Position numbers and translations under genes: made by a program. From Thermobifida alba (lineage in GTDB: Bacteria > Actinomycetota > Actinomycetes > Streptosporangiales > Streptosporangiaceae), in NCBI RefSeq assembly GCF_023208015.1, contig NZ_CP051627.1, positions 2,861,501 to 2,925,500 of the forward strand: DNA of 64,000 nt, given 5' to 3'. This document shows positions 40,711 to 50,081 of the stretch, in pieces (position 1 is the first letter of the stretch; every line of letters begins with the position of its first letter). Under the pieces are notes generated by a model. That model did no database searches, was not told the DNA's origin, and worked only from the letters and a program-made list of their open reading frames with translations.

Positions 40711-40846
40711 TTCTAATGCGCTCCTCGCGATCGTGGCCCGCATCCGGAGACGGGACGCATCCATTCCCCGTAGCTTCCATCGTAGGAGAGCCTATTCCCT
40801 CCCCAGGCACATCTGCGTACCGCGAGGAGGGTATTACGGAGCGTGG

Positions 40847-41578
40847 TCACCTGCCGCGGGAGCTGCCGCCTCCCGTGTCGGTGTCGTCGGCGTCCAGGAA
40901 CTTCTCCCGGATCGCGTAGACGGCGGCCTCGGTCCGCGAGTGCAACTGGAGTTTCTCCAGGATGTTGCGGACGTGGTTCTTGACGGTGTTGTCCGAGATG
41001 TAGAGCCGGTCCGCGATGTCGCGGTTGTTCAACCCCCGTGCGACCAGGCGCAGCACCTCGGTCTCCCGACCGGTCAGCCGGGGTGTCGCCGTGGGCTGGG
41101 TGCGCCCCCGCTCGTCCTCCCTGCGGGCCAGTGCCGTGAACTCGCCGATGAGCTTGGTGGCCATGGAGGGGTTGATGAAGGACTGGCCGTTGGAGACCGC
41201 GCGCACCGCCTCGGGGAGCTCGACCACCGAGATCTCCTTGAGCAGGTAGCCGGTCGCACCGGCCTTGAGCGCCTCGAAGAGGTCCTCCTCCTCGTCACTC
41301 ATCGTGAGCATCACGATCTTGGCCTCGGGAACGGCGTTCCTGATCCCCGCGCAGGCGTCGATGCCTCCCGCCTTGGGCATGCGCACGTCCAGGAGCACGA
41401 CGTCGGGGCGGAGCGCGGCGGCCCGGGCGACCGCCTCCTCACCGTCCCCGGCCTCCCCCACCACGTCGATGTCGGGCTCCTCGGCCAGGACGGAGACCAG
41501 CCCTCTCCGGAAGAACGCGTGGTCGTCGACGACGAGCACCTTGATGGATTCCAGTCGGGTGGGGGGACTCCCGCTCAC
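40847..41578 (-). CDS. NarL/FixJ-family response regulator, 243 aa
   Basis: A receiver domain (about 10-130) has VLVVDDHAFFRRG, phospho-acceptor Asp in VVLLDVRMPKAGG, the switch Thr region VMLTMSDEEED and the Lys in GYLLKEIS. A LuxR helix-turn-helix follows (175-235): LTGRETEVLRLVARGLNNRDIADRLYISDNTVKNHVRNILEKL. There is no histidine kinase next to it, so it is an orphan. Start GTG 41578 is supported by GAAGGAA nine bases upstream. It lies between hpf and secA, an order also known from Streptomyces. Targets are unknown. Confidence 0.9.
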   Translation of the reverse strand: MSGSPPTRLESIKVLVVDDHAFFRRGLVSVLAEEPDIDVVGEAGDGEEAVARAAALRPDVVLLDVRMPKAGGIDACAGIRNAVPEAKIVMLTMSDEEEDLFEALKAGATGYLLKEISVVELPEAVRAVSNGQSFINPSMATKLIGEFTALARREDERGRTQPTATPRLTGRETEVLRLVARGLNNRDIADRLYISDNTVKNHVRNILEKLQLHSRTEAAVYAIREKFLDADDTDTGGGSSRGR

Positions 41579-41795
41579 TGCCTGTGTTCCTTCCTCCCGC
41601 GCGGCGGCGTCACACGGGTGCGGGCGCTCCGTGGGCGAACGCCGTGCCGTCCGCCCACGGAAAGACGTGGCCGTGCCCGGCCCCGGCGACCCGGGGGTCA
41701 TCGGGATCCCGCCGGAGCGCCGTACCCCACGGTGCGCCGCGCCCGGCCGCGGAACCGGACGCGGCACACCGGACGCTATTCAGATGTAGGAAACT

Positions 41796-42485
41796 TTATT
41801 CCATGAGGCGCAGCACGCCATAGTTGAACCCCTTGCGCCGGTAGACCACGCTGGGCGACCCCTGTTCCTTGTCGCGGAAGAGGTAGAAGTCGTGCCCCAC
41901 CAGCTCCATCTCCATCAGCGCCTGGTCGATGGTCATGGGCTCGGCGTGGTGGAACTTCTCGCGGACCACCAGGGAGGCGTCGCCCTTGGTGTCGAGTTCG
42001 ACGAACTCGTCGGCGAACTCGCTGTCCACGGCGCTGCCGTCGAACTCCTCCTCGGGCTCCGCCGACTCCCGGCGGCGCTGTTCGGCGGTCTGCGGCTGGA
42101 CGACGGAACCGAGCGGGGAGTTGTCGGTGGGCAGCTGCGCGGTGGCAGCGGCGACGGAGACCAGCCCGCGGCTCCCCTTGTGCACCTTGCGGCGGTCGGC
42201 GGCCTTGCGCAGTCGGGCCTCAAGTCGGTCAAGGGCGAGGTCCAGAGCGGTGTAGCGGTCGTCCGCAGCGGCCTCGCCCCGGATCACCGGGCCGGCGGAG
42301 CGGATGGTCAACTCGACTCGCTCGCGGTGGTCGGCGAGCTTCGGGTTGCGCTCCTTGGACACCTCCACATCGACGTTCATCATGTCCTTGTGGTCCCACT
42401 TGTGGAGCTTGGCCAGCTTGTGCTCGACGTGGCGCCGGAACCTGTCGCTGACTCCGGTGCGTCGACCCTTGACGATGATGTCCAC
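41796..42485 (-). CDS. hpf: Ribosome hibernation promoting factor, long form, 229 aa
   Basis: Long HPF dimerises 70S ribosomes into inactive 100S particles in stress or stationary phase. The N-terminal S30AE domain (1-110) starts MDIIVKGRRTGVSDRFRRHVEHKL; a low-complexity linker follows; the C-terminal dimerisation domain (about 165-229) has REKFHHAEPMTIDQALMEMELVGHDFYLFRD and ends GVLRLME. All parts are intact. It is followed by the response regulator and secA. Upstream, GGGTAT at 42627-42622 could be a stress-type sigma -10 element. Confidence 0.95.
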   Translation of the reverse strand: MDIIVKGRRTGVSDRFRRHVEHKLAKLHKWDHKDMMNVDVEVSKERNPKLADHRERVELTIRSAGPVIRGEAAADDRYTALDLALDRLEARLRKAADRRKVHKGSRGLVSVAAATAQLPTDNSPLGSVVQPQTAEQRRRESAEPEEEFDGSAVDSEFADEFVELDTKGDASLVVREKFHHAEPMTIDQALMEMELVGHDFYLFRDKEQGSPSVVYRRKGFNYGVLRLME

Positions 42486-43112
42486 AAGACCCCCTTCTCG
42501 CTTGGCCGTCCGTGTGCGGCGGCCAGCTGTGTGGTGTGCGCCCCGTTCGCTGTAAGCGCCGGGTTGTCCGTCTCTTCCTCCTCTCTGGCCACAGTGGCCA
42601 CGGGTCTCCTCAGTTGGGCGTATACCCCGTGAACCGCGTGGTCATCACTGGCCGTTGGTCCCGTGTTCAACAGGAGGAAAGGTGGGGCGACCGGTCGGCG
42701 CGGTACGCGGACCGTGTTCGGGGAGCGGAGGGCGGAGCGTGCGCCGGAGCGGCCGTGCGGGGCAGCTCCGGCGGTCGCGAGGCCCACAAGGGGGGCGCCC
42801 CGCAGGGCGCGCCCCGTGTGGACAGAAAGTGCCACCCGTCCGGCCGACCTGGTCTTCGTCCCCACATCCGCCTGCTGAGGGGCTCGCGGCGCTTGTGCGC
42901 CACTACTGCCCTTCTCCCTTGTCCGGAGGGCATCGGACCCTCCCAAGAGGCAGGACTTACCTCTAAGCCGCACCGTGATCAGTCGACGAAAAGTCGCCTT
43001 ACGTGGGCCGTTTCGCCTGCGGCTGGCATCGGCTTGCCGACCCGGAGCCCTCGTGAGGAGGACGCCGCGTTCGACGCAACCACGGACCCGGACGGGTGCC
43101 ATACCTGGAACG
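42486..43112. other. Intergenic region between hpf and comF, with a possible stress promoter
   Basis: No gene is supported in these 627 bp. On the minus strand, CACGGGGTATACG at about 42620-42632 contains GGGTAT, the -10 type of actinobacterial SigB/SigF-like factors, but no convincing -35 lies at the right distance. GTTGGTCCCGTGTTCAACAGGAGG and the following bases show nothing else. Confidence 0.35.
42785..42820 (-). terminator. Hairpin, probable comF terminator
   Basis: 16-bp arms with two mismatches (42785-42800 with 42805-42820) and a CGCA loop, about 290 bp past the comF stop. Confidence 0.4.
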
Positions 43113-43934
43113 CTAGCCCGAGATCGGCCAGTTGTCAGGTACTGTCTTCCAACGACTTGCCGGAGGTTCGCGGAGAACTCCCCCGCTCCGGCGCCCCGGT
43201 GGGAAGGACCCGAGCGCCGCCTCCCGCCCGGTGTGGCCGTCCTCACCCCGCTCCCGCGGACCGCGCTCCGCCACCACCGCCGCACCGGCCACCCGGACCC
43301 CCGCCGCGCCCAGCGCCCGGACCGCCTCCGCCAGCGTGGCGCCGGTGGTGAGCACGTCGTCGACGACGACGGTCGCGCCTCCCGCGGGAGGCACCCCACC
43401 GCGGGACCGCACCCGCATGGCCCCGGCCAGGTTCGCCCACCGCGCCGCCGCGTCGAGGCCCACCTGGTCGCGGGTGGTGCGGGCGTAGCGCAGCGGGCAC
43501 ACCATGCGGGCCGCCACCCCCTGCGCGCGCAGCCGGGCCGCCGCGGCCGCGCCCAGCGTCCGCACCGGGTCGTAGCCGCGCTCCCGGGTGGCCGCGCCCC
43601 GCCCCGGCACGGGGACGAGGCTGATCCGCTCCGCCGTGGGCGCGGCCGCCCGCACCGCGGCGGCCAACCCGTCGGCCAGCCGCCCCGCCAACGCCCTGCG
43701 GCCGCCGTTCTTGAACGCCAGCAGGACCGCGCGGCCGCGGCCGGCGTACGGGCCGGCGGCCCAGACCGGCGGGCAGCCGCGCCGGGAGCGGCAGCGCCAC
43801 GGCCCCTGGTCGATCACGTCCGCGCACACCGCGCAGACCGGCCCGCCGGCGCTCCCGCATCCGGCGCAGCGCTGCTCCAGCACCAGGTCGCCCAGTGCCG
43901 CCGTCCATTCCGTGAGGACCGAGAGGATCGTCAT
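43113..43934 (-). CDS. comF: ComF-family phosphoribosyltransferase-like protein, 273 aa
   Basis: The N-terminus has a zinc-ribbon type Cys set, CAGCGSAGGPVCAVC (about 23-37). The C-terminal half is a PRTase fold with VPVPGRGAATRERGYD and the PRPP-binding ATVVVDDVLTTGATL (about 205-219). ComF is part of DNA-uptake machinery in Bacillus; in actinobacteria the role is not settled, and no other competence gene is here. A 45-residue Arg/Pro-rich tail follows the PRTase core. Start ATG 43934 has GGAG very close; a longer frame to 43994 exists. Confidence 0.85.
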   Translation of the reverse strand: MTILSVLTEWTAALGDLVLEQRCAGCGSAGGPVCAVCADVIDQGPWRCRSRRGCPPVWAAGPYAGRGRAVLLAFKNGGRRALAGRLADGLAAAVRAAAPTAERISLVPVPGRGAATRERGYDPVRTLGAAAAARLRAQGVAARMVCPLRYARTTRDQVGLDAAARWANLAGAMRVRSRGGVPPAGGATVVVDDVLTTGATLAEAVRALGAAGVRVAGAAVVAERGPRERGEDGHTGREAALGSFPPGRRSGGVLREPPASRWKTVPDNWPISG

Positions 43935-43994
43935 GTCTCCACGGTGCGGCCGCGCAGCGGGGCGCCGCACCCCGGATTCCCCGGTTGTGGACAA

Positions 43995-44012
43995 CCCCGG
44001 GCCGGCCCGGGG
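43995..44012. terminator. 18-bp palindrome after lpqB
   Basis: CCCCGGGCC/GGCCCGGGG directly abuts the lpqB stop codon, ahead of comF on the same strand. Weak terminator or attenuator candidate. Confidence 0.45.
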
Positions 44013-45893
44013 TCACCCCGGGTAGACCGGCTTGGTGCCGTCGACCGCACGCTGCCACATGAGGCGGTCGCTGGAGGAGGAGATGGTGTCCTCCTCCGTG
44101 CCCGCCAGCAGGGGCATGCCCGGGGCCGCGGTGATGGTCTTCATGTCGGCGCCCGTCACCGCGCCCGCGCTGGTGGACTCCCCGCTGCCGTTGAGCGAGA
44201 CCAGGTAGGCCTGGACCGCGCCGCGGTCCCGCTGCCCCAGCACCGCCAACTGGTCGGCGCCGCGCCAGGACAGGGCGGTGACGGTGGTCAGGTCCCCGGC
44301 CAGGGGAAGGAAGGCCTGCAGGGACACCGACGACTCGCCGTACACCACCCGGCCCACCAGGACCCGGCCGGCCTCGGCGGTCCCGGTCAGGACCGCCACC
44401 CGGGTGCCGTCCCGGGAGACCCGCAGCTGGGCGACCGGGGTCCCGGCCAGCTCCGGCGCGTGCACCTCGACCGGGTCGGCGCCGTCGGCCAGCAGCCACA
44501 GCCGGGTCAGCCGGCTCCCCCCGGCCGGGGCCGCGTCGGACCGCCCGGAGCCCTCCGAGGCGGTGCCGCCGGGCTCGGTGTCGTCGGCGAGGTCCTCCTC
44601 CTGCTGGGCGCGGGCCACCTCGTCGGACAGGTCCTCCAGGACCCACAGGTTGCCGTAGCCGTCCCAGGACAGCGAGGTGTAGTCGCCGCCGTCGAGCACG
44701 GTGGTGTAGCCGCCCCCCTCGGTGATGGGGGCCACCCGGACCGAGCCGTCGTCCGGCGCGATGCCCGCCACCCGCTTCTCGTCGAGGGAGACCGCGTGCT
44801 CCTCCAGCAGGACGTGCCCCTGTCCCGGTGCGCCCGGGACCAGCTTCTCCTGCTGGTCGACGTCGAGCGACCACAGTTGGCCGTCCCGCATGAAGTAGGC
44901 GCGCGGCGACCCGGGCATCCCGGCCGGGTTGACCGCGTTCCACTCCTGGTTGCTGGCCTGGAGCACGCCGTCCTCGACCCCGGGCAGCTCTACCTCCTCG
45001 CCGCCGATGCGCAGGGTGAACTGCTGGATCTCGGGAAGCTGCTTGAGGGTCCACACGAGCTGGGCGCCCATCTTGAAGCGCCACCTGGGGTCGTCGTCCG
45101 GGGCCGGGGTGTCCAGGTCCACGACGAGGCTGCCCGAGGAGTGGTCCACGGTGGCGGTGGTCCCCTCGGGGAAGGACGTGCGCACCGCGGGCGCCAGCCA
45201 GTCGGTGGGGCCCTCCACCAGCATCGCGACCAGGCGCCGGGCGAGCTGTTCGGTGATGTCCACCGCGGAGCGCACCGGCAGGAAGACCGGGTCCGGCACG
45301 AGCCTGCTCATGTCCTGGTTGAAGTAGTACAGGTTGAGCGGGCGGTACACCCGGTCGACGTCCTGGCGGCTCAGCAGGATGTCGTCCGGCAGGTTCGCGA
45401 TCCGCCACTCGCCCTCGACCTTGGCCAGGTCGAAGACCACGTCGATCGTCTCGCCCTGGTCGGCCGCCACGTACTGGCCGTCCGGGCGGATGGTGGCGTA
45501 CAGCCGGGTGCGGACCCGCACCCGGGCGGTCCGCTCCTCCTCGACCGTCTCCACGTCGAAGCGGACGGCGTCCATCTCCTCGTAGACGAGCACCCGGTCG
45601 CTGGGCCGCCAGTCCTCGCTGCGCTCCTCGGTCATGTACAGCCGGGCCGCCTCGTGGTTCTCCTCGAAACTGCCCATGTCCTTGAGGAAACCGCGCACCA
45701 GCGCGTTCTCCCCCCAGCCCGGCTGCGGTCCGGCGGGCAGCAGCCGGGTGAAGGTGTCCACCTGGCCCGGAACCTCGCCGCCCCGGCCCTCGAAGGTGGG
45801 GCCCCCGGTGGGCACGGTGGCGCATCCCGACAGCATCGCCGCGAGACAGGCCGTCCCGGCCGCGGCGAGGATCCGGCTCGGCCGTCCGATCAC
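44013..45893 (-). CDS. lpqB: Lipoprotein LpqB, 626 aa
   Basis: LpqB is an actinobacterial lipoprotein that works with MtrB and modulates MtrA signalling. The lipobox is LAAMLSGC at residue 24. A GerMN domain (about 195-310) and a C-terminal beta-propeller-like region with repeated short strands (AYFMRDGQLWSLDVDQQEK, RVAVLTGTAEAG) follow. A low-complexity Asp/Glu/Gly insert lies near 440-470. Start GTG 45893 follows GGGGAGGAAGC and overlaps the mtrB stop (GTGA). A much longer frame continuing to 47555 is antisense-style read-through and not used. Confidence 0.94.
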   Translation of the reverse strand: MIGRPSRILAAAGTACLAAMLSGCATVPTGGPTFEGRGGEVPGQVDTFTRLLPAGPQPGWGENALVRGFLKDMGSFEENHEAARLYMTEERSEDWRPSDRVLVYEEMDAVRFDVETVEEERTARVRVRTRLYATIRPDGQYVAADQGETIDVVFDLAKVEGEWRIANLPDDILLSRQDVDRVYRPLNLYYFNQDMSRLVPDPVFLPVRSAVDITEQLARRLVAMLVEGPTDWLAPAVRTSFPEGTTATVDHSSGSLVVDLDTPAPDDDPRWRFKMGAQLVWTLKQLPEIQQFTLRIGGEEVELPGVEDGVLQASNQEWNAVNPAGMPGSPRAYFMRDGQLWSLDVDQQEKLVPGAPGQGHVLLEEHAVSLDEKRVAGIAPDDGSVRVAPITEGGGYTTVLDGGDYTSLSWDGYGNLWVLEDLSDEVARAQQEEDLADDTEPGGTASEGSGRSDAAPAGGSRLTRLWLLADGADPVEVHAPELAGTPVAQLRVSRDGTRVAVLTGTAEAGRVLVGRVVYGESSVSLQAFLPLAGDLTTVTALSWRGADQLAVLGQRDRGAVQAYLVSLNGSGESTSAGAVTGADMKTITAAPGMPLLAGTEEDTISSSSDRLMWQRAVDGTKPVYPG

Positions 45894-47623
45894 GCTTCCT
45901 CCCCCGCGCCCGTGCCGCGCACGCTCTCCAGATCCACCTGCTGGCCGCTGAACACCGACAGTGCTCCCCCCAGCGCCACCTCCGGCGGCACCAGCGGCAG
46001 CGGGGAGCCGCGCAACTCGGTGCCGGACACCCTCGGCAGCGACAGCCGGAACTGCGACCCCTTGCCCGGTCTCCCCCACGCCTGGAGCCAGCCTCCGTGC
46101 AGTTGCGCGTCCTCCTTGGCGATGGCCAGCCCCAGCCCGGTTCCGCCCGTGGTCCGGGCGCGGGCCGGGTCGGCGCGCCAGAAGCGGTCGAAGCACAGGT
46201 GCTCCTCGCCCTCCTTGAGTCCGACCCCGTAGTCGCGGACCGCCACCGCCACCGCGTCCCGGTCCGCGGCCGCGGTCACGACGACGTCCTTGCCCTCGCT
46301 GTGCTCGATGGCGTTGACGATGAGGTTGCGCAGGATGCGGTTGATGCGGCGGGCGTCGAACTGGGCGGTGCACGGCTCCGCGGGCAGCCGCAGCACCACC
46401 TTGATCCCGCGCTTCTCTGCGATCTGCTCGGCCTCGCTGACGGCCTTGAGGACCGCGTCGCGGATGTCGGAGCGCTCCACCGCCAGCGTGGCGGCGCCGG
46501 CGTCGTGCCTGCTGATCTCCAGCAGGTCGGTGAGCAGCTCCTCGAAGCGCTCCAGCTGGCTCTGCAGCAGCTCCACCGAGCGCCGCACCGTCGGGTCGAA
46601 GCCGTCCCGCTCCTCGAACAGCAGGTCCCCCGCCATGCGGATGGTCGTCAGCGGGGTGCGCAGCTCGTGGGAGACGTCGGAGACGAACTGGCGCTGGACC
46701 TTGGACAGCTCCTCCAGCTCCTGGATCTTCTCCTGGAGGCTGCCCGCCATGTCGTTGAAGGACACCGCCAGGCGGGCCAGGTCGTCCTCGCCGCGGACCC
46801 GCATCCGCTCCGACAGGTCTCCGGAGGACAGCTTCTCGGCCGAACTGGCGGCCTGCCGCACCGGGGTGACCACCTGCCGGGTGACCACGTAGGCGATGGC
46901 GGCCAGCAGCAGGACCATGACCGAGGCGACCAGGACCAGGGTGCGCTGCACCAGGTCGAGCATCTGCTGTTCGTGGTCGAGGGGGAACAGGTAGTACAGC
47001 TCGTAGGCGCTGGACAGCTGGGCGCCCACGGCCAGCCCGGGCTCGCGGTCGGGACCGCGGATGATCTCGGTGTAGCGGCCGTGCTGGGTGTCGCCCTCGC
47101 TGCCCTGCACCTCCTCGCGCAGTTGCGCGGGCACGCTCGCCTCGGCGACACCGCCGCTGGCGCGGCCGGTCATCCCGCCCACCGACGGCAGGATCACGAC
47201 GTCGTACAGTCCGGTGGAGCCGCTGCGCGCGCTGAGCTCCTCGACGATCTCGTCGAGGTGGCGCTCGGGGTCCTGCTGGCCGCTGTCCTGCAGGATGCCC
47301 AGGGCCGCGGTCAGACCGATGTAGTGGTCGCCGAACGCGGCCTGCTCCTTGGCCTTGAGCAGGTCGGAACGGACCTGCTGCACCATGAAGAAGCCCAGGA
47401 CCGCGGTGACCAGTACCGAGACCAGAAGGGTGGTGGTGACCACGCGCAGCTGCAGGGAGCGCCGCCACCGCGAGTGCACGGCGGTGACGAGGGCGCGCGC
47501 CAGCCGCTGGGTCACCAGGTATCCGGCACGCAGCGCGGCGCCCGTCCGCTGCCATCGCGTGAACGCGGCCTCCCCGCCCGGGGCGGGGGCAGCCGCGTTC
47601 GCATCGTGGACGCTGTCCGTCAC
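45890..47623 (-). CDS. mtrB: Two-component sensor kinase MtrB, 577 aa
   Basis: MtrB phosphorylates MtrA. The first membrane helix is at about 50-72 (LRVVTTTLLVSVLVTAVLGF), the extracellular sensor follows (75-215), the second helix is at about 218-240, and then HAMP. The DHp His box is FVSDVSHELRTPLTTIRMA, with ATPase N, G1 and G2 motifs NAIEHSE, DYGVGL and GGTGLGLAIAKE. Start GTG 47623 has GAGGACGGAAGC just before it and lies 20 bp after mtrA. It overlaps lpqB. The order mtrA-mtrB-lpqB is the conserved one. Confidence 0.96.
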   Translation of the reverse strand: MTDSVHDANAAAPAPGGEAAFTRWQRTGAALRAGYLVTQRLARALVTAVHSRWRRSLQLRVVTTTLLVSVLVTAVLGFFMVQQVRSDLLKAKEQAAFGDHYIGLTAALGILQDSGQQDPERHLDEIVEELSARSGSTGLYDVVILPSVGGMTGRASGGVAEASVPAQLREEVQGSEGDTQHGRYTEIIRGPDREPGLAVGAQLSSAYELYYLFPLDHEQQMLDLVQRTLVLVASVMVLLLAAIAYVVTRQVVTPVRQAASSAEKLSSGDLSERMRVRGEDDLARLAVSFNDMAGSLQEKIQELEELSKVQRQFVSDVSHELRTPLTTIRMAGDLLFEERDGFDPTVRRSVELLQSQLERFEELLTDLLEISRHDAGAATLAVERSDIRDAVLKAVSEAEQIAEKRGIKVVLRLPAEPCTAQFDARRINRILRNLIVNAIEHSEGKDVVVTAAADRDAVAVAVRDYGVGLKEGEEHLCFDRFWRADPARARTTGGTGLGLAIAKEDAQLHGGWLQAWGRPGKGSQFRLSLPRVSGTELRGSPLPLVPPEVALGGALSVFSGQQVDLESVRGTGAGEEA

Positions 47624-47643
47624 CGCTTCCGTCCTCGGAGCCG

Positions 47644-48321
47644 TCAGGCGGCGCCGGCCTTGTACCCGACGCCCCGCACGGTGACCACGATCTCCGGGTG
47701 TTCGGGGTCCTTCTCGATCTTGGCCCGGAGCCGCTGGACGTGCACGTTGACCAGGCGGGTGTCCGCGGCGTGGCGGTACCCCCAGACCTGTTCGAGCAGG
47801 ACTTCGCGGGTGAAGACCTGGCGGGGCTTGCGGGCGAGCGCGACGAGCAGGTCGAACTCCAGGGGAGTGAGGCTGATCGGCTGGTCGCCGCGGCGGACGG
47901 AGTGCCCGGCGACGTCGATGGTGATGTCGCCGATCTGCAGCACCTCGGGGGCGGGCTCCTCGGTGCGGCGCAGCCGGACCCGGATGCGGGCCACCAGCTC
48001 CTTGGGCTTGAACGGTTTGACGATGTAGTCGTCGGCGCCGGACTCCAGGCCGAGGACGATGTCCACGGTGTCGCTCTTGGCGGTGAGCATCACGATGGGC
48101 ACCCCGGACTCGGCGCGGATCTGGCGGCACACGTCGATGCCGTCCGCTCCGGGCAGCATGAGGTCCAGCAGCACCAGGTCGGGTTTGGTCTCGCGGAAAG
48201 CCTCCAGAGCCTTGTCTCCGTCGTGCACGAACGACGGCTCGAAGCCTTCACCTCTGAGCACGATGCCCAGCATCTCGGCGAGAGCGAGGTCGTCGTCGAC
48301 GACCAGTACGCGTCCCTTCAT
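47644..48321 (-). CDS. mtrA: Response regulator MtrA, OmpR family, 225 aa
   Basis: MtrA controls cell division, wall and development genes in actinobacteria. The receiver has VLVVDDDLALAEMLG, phospho-Asp in LVLLDLMLPGADG, the Thr in VMLTAKSD and VKPFKPKEL. The winged-helix domain has LTPLEFDLLVALARKPRQVFTREVLLEQVWGY and RLVNVHVQRLRAKIE. Start ATG 48321 is chosen over one eight codons upstream because GGAG lies 5 bases before it and the protein starts MKGRVLVVDDD. Confidence 0.97.
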   Translation of the reverse strand: MKGRVLVVDDDLALAEMLGIVLRGEGFEPSFVHDGDKALEAFRETKPDLVLLDLMLPGADGIDVCRQIRAESGVPIVMLTAKSDTVDIVLGLESGADDYIVKPFKPKELVARIRVRLRRTEEPAPEVLQIGDITIDVAGHSVRRGDQPISLTPLEFDLLVALARKPRQVFTREVLLEQVWGYRHAADTRLVNVHVQRLRAKIEKDPEHPEIVVTVRGVGYKAGAA

Positions 48322-48758
48322 CAATTCTCCGGCGTCGGTCGACATCCCGCTCGGGGACGACTCCGGTCCGCCTTCTCCTTTCCGGACACTCTCAAGGGGC
48401 AGAACTTCGACGATCTTCCAGCCGGGCCCCGTCAGCTCGACCGGCCCTCCTCGGGCTGTTGTTCCGGTGGGACGTCCCGTCGGCGTCTCGCGTCGGTGGG
48501 CGGCGAGCTCCGGGCTGTCCCGCCCACACTGCCGCCTGTCCGCCGTTCCGTCCAGTGCGGGCAGCCGCGTTCGTGGCGGAGGTCAGGACGTCAGATAACA
48601 AAAGCATACAAAACCAACAGATGACCGCAGGTCGGACGATACGCGGTCAGTGACGTCCCCGTCCCCGACATCCCGGCAGTAGGTTGGACTCGCATAGCGT
48701 GAGAGTGCCGCACCACGGGAGGCGGCGCACCGCCTGCACGGTCGACACAGGAGGTCCC
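48322..48758. promoter_or_regulatory. Divergent region between mtrA and the membrane-protein operon
   Basis: These 437 bp hold both promoters. An AT-rich block at about 48596-48620 (AACAAAAGCATACAAAACCA) stands out from the GC-rich surroundings and is a likely promoter or regulator site for mtrA. For the right-hand operon, TTGGAC at 48684-48689 may be a -35. No gene is supported. Confidence 0.4.
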
Positions 48759-50081
48759 ATGTCCGAGGAGGAGGGTCAGGAATGGCGCGCCCCGGGAGGG
48801 CAGCCCTCTTCCAGCCAGCCCCCCAGGCAGGACATTACCCCAGCGCCCGGCCCCGATGGGGGGAATCACACCTCCGCCCCCGTCCCGGGGCAGCCGCCGG
48901 CGGCGCCGCAGGAGCCGGGGGCACCGGACGCCGCGCCTCCTGACCCGGTCGGCGCACCGGGCTGGACCCCGCCCGCCCCGTCGCCCTGGGCCGCGCCGGA
49001 CGCCCCCGCCCCCGCGGCGGTCCCGCAGGGGTGGCCCCCTCCCCCGGGCGCGCCCGCCCCGCCGGGCCCGGACGGCCCCGCTTCCGCCGCGGCCGGGACG
49101 GACGGCGCCGCCGCGGCCGCCCTGCGCCCCGCCACCCTGGGCGACCTGCTCAACGGCGGATTCGACTACGTGCGCGCCAATCCGCGGACCGCGTTCGGCC
49201 TGAGCTTCCTCGTCGTCGCGCTCACCAGCGTGCTGCCCGCCCTGGGGATGGCCGACATGTTCTCCGGATACACGGAACTGCTCCGCTCGGAGGTCGCCGA
49301 CCCCGCCGTCCTGGGGATGTCGGGGCTCGGCACGGCCAGCTTCTACGTCGGCACGCTGCTGCAGTCCGTGGGCAGCGTCCTGCTCCTGGGTCTGCTCAGC
49401 GCCGTGGTCGCCGCGGCCGCGCTGGGCCGCCGGATGTCCCTGCGCGAGGCCGTCGCGGCCCTGCGCGGCCGCTGGGGCAGCCTGTTCACCCTGGTCGGCT
49501 TCTACCTGGCGTTCTCCTCCGTGGCGCTGAGCGCGCTGACCGTGGTGTTCCTGCTCGCCGTGCTCCTGCTGGTGATCGTTCCCCTCGTCGGCCTGCCGCT
49601 GTTCCTGCTGCTCCTCGCCGGGTACGTCGCGCTGTTCGGCTGGCTCGCGGTCAAGACCTCGCTGGCCGTCCCGGTGGCGGTCCTGGAGCGGGCGAGCCCC
49701 GGCCAGGCGCTGGTGCGCTCCTGGCAGTTGAGCACCAGCAACTTCTGGCGGATGGCGGGAGCGCTGGTCCTGGCCTTCCTGCTCTCCTCGGTCGTCGCCA
49801 ACGTGCTGTCCCTGCCGTTCTCCCTGGGCGCGCTGCTGACCGGCATCACCGAAGAACTGCCCCTGGCCACCCTGTTCACCGTCGTGCTGTCGTTCCTGGG
49901 CATGCTGGTGACCGGCTGCGTCAGCGAACCGTTCATCGCGGGCGTCACCACACTGCTCTACCTGGACGTGCGGGTCCGCCGGGAGGCGCTGGACCTGCGG
50001 CTGCGCGAGGCGGTGCGGGCCGGCGCGACCCCCGGACCCGAGTTCCTGGCCGCCACCTCCCCCGGGGGAGCGGCGGCTTGA
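48759..50081 (+). CDS. Polytopic membrane protein with Pro-rich N-terminus, 440 aa
   Basis: Residues 1-115 are a Pro/Ala/Gly-rich cytosolic tail. The rest has about six membrane helices in the pattern of the glycerophosphodiester-phosphodiesterase membrane-domain-like proteins: LRPATLGDLLNGGFDYVRANPRT, then VPVAVLERASPGQALVRSWQL, then EPFIAGVTTLLYLDVRVRRE. The function of this actinobacterial group is not known. Start ATG 48759 follows AGGAGG. The stop overlaps the next gene's start, so it leads a coupled operon of membrane proteins and a MoxR ATPase. Confidence 0.85.
   Translation: MSEEEGQEWRAPGGQPSSSQPPRQDITPAPGPDGGNHTSAPVPGQPPAAPQEPGAPDAAPPDPVGAPGWTPPAPSPWAAPDAPAPAAVPQGWPPPPGAPAPPGPDGPASAAAGTDGAAAAALRPATLGDLLNGGFDYVRANPRTAFGLSFLVVALTSVLPALGMADMFSGYTELLRSEVADPAVLGMSGLGTASFYVGTLLQSVGSVLLLGLLSAVVAAAALGRRMSLREAVAALRGRWGSLFTLVGFYLAFSSVALSALTVVFLLAVLLLVIVPLVGLPLFLLLLAGYVALFGWLAVKTSLAVPVAVLERASPGQALVRSWQLSTSNFWRMAGALVLAFLLSSVVANVLSLPFSLGALLTGITEELPLATLFTVVLSFLGMLVTGCVSEPFIAGVTTLLYLDVRVRREALDLRLREAVRAGATPGPEFLAATSPGGAAA

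Noticed and set aside
44013-47555. Single long minus-strand frame joining lpqB to sequence opposite or out of frame with mtrB
   Set aside because: LpqB has its own ribosome-binding site, GTG start and lipobox at 45893; the upstream part is out of frame with MtrB and lacks similarity.
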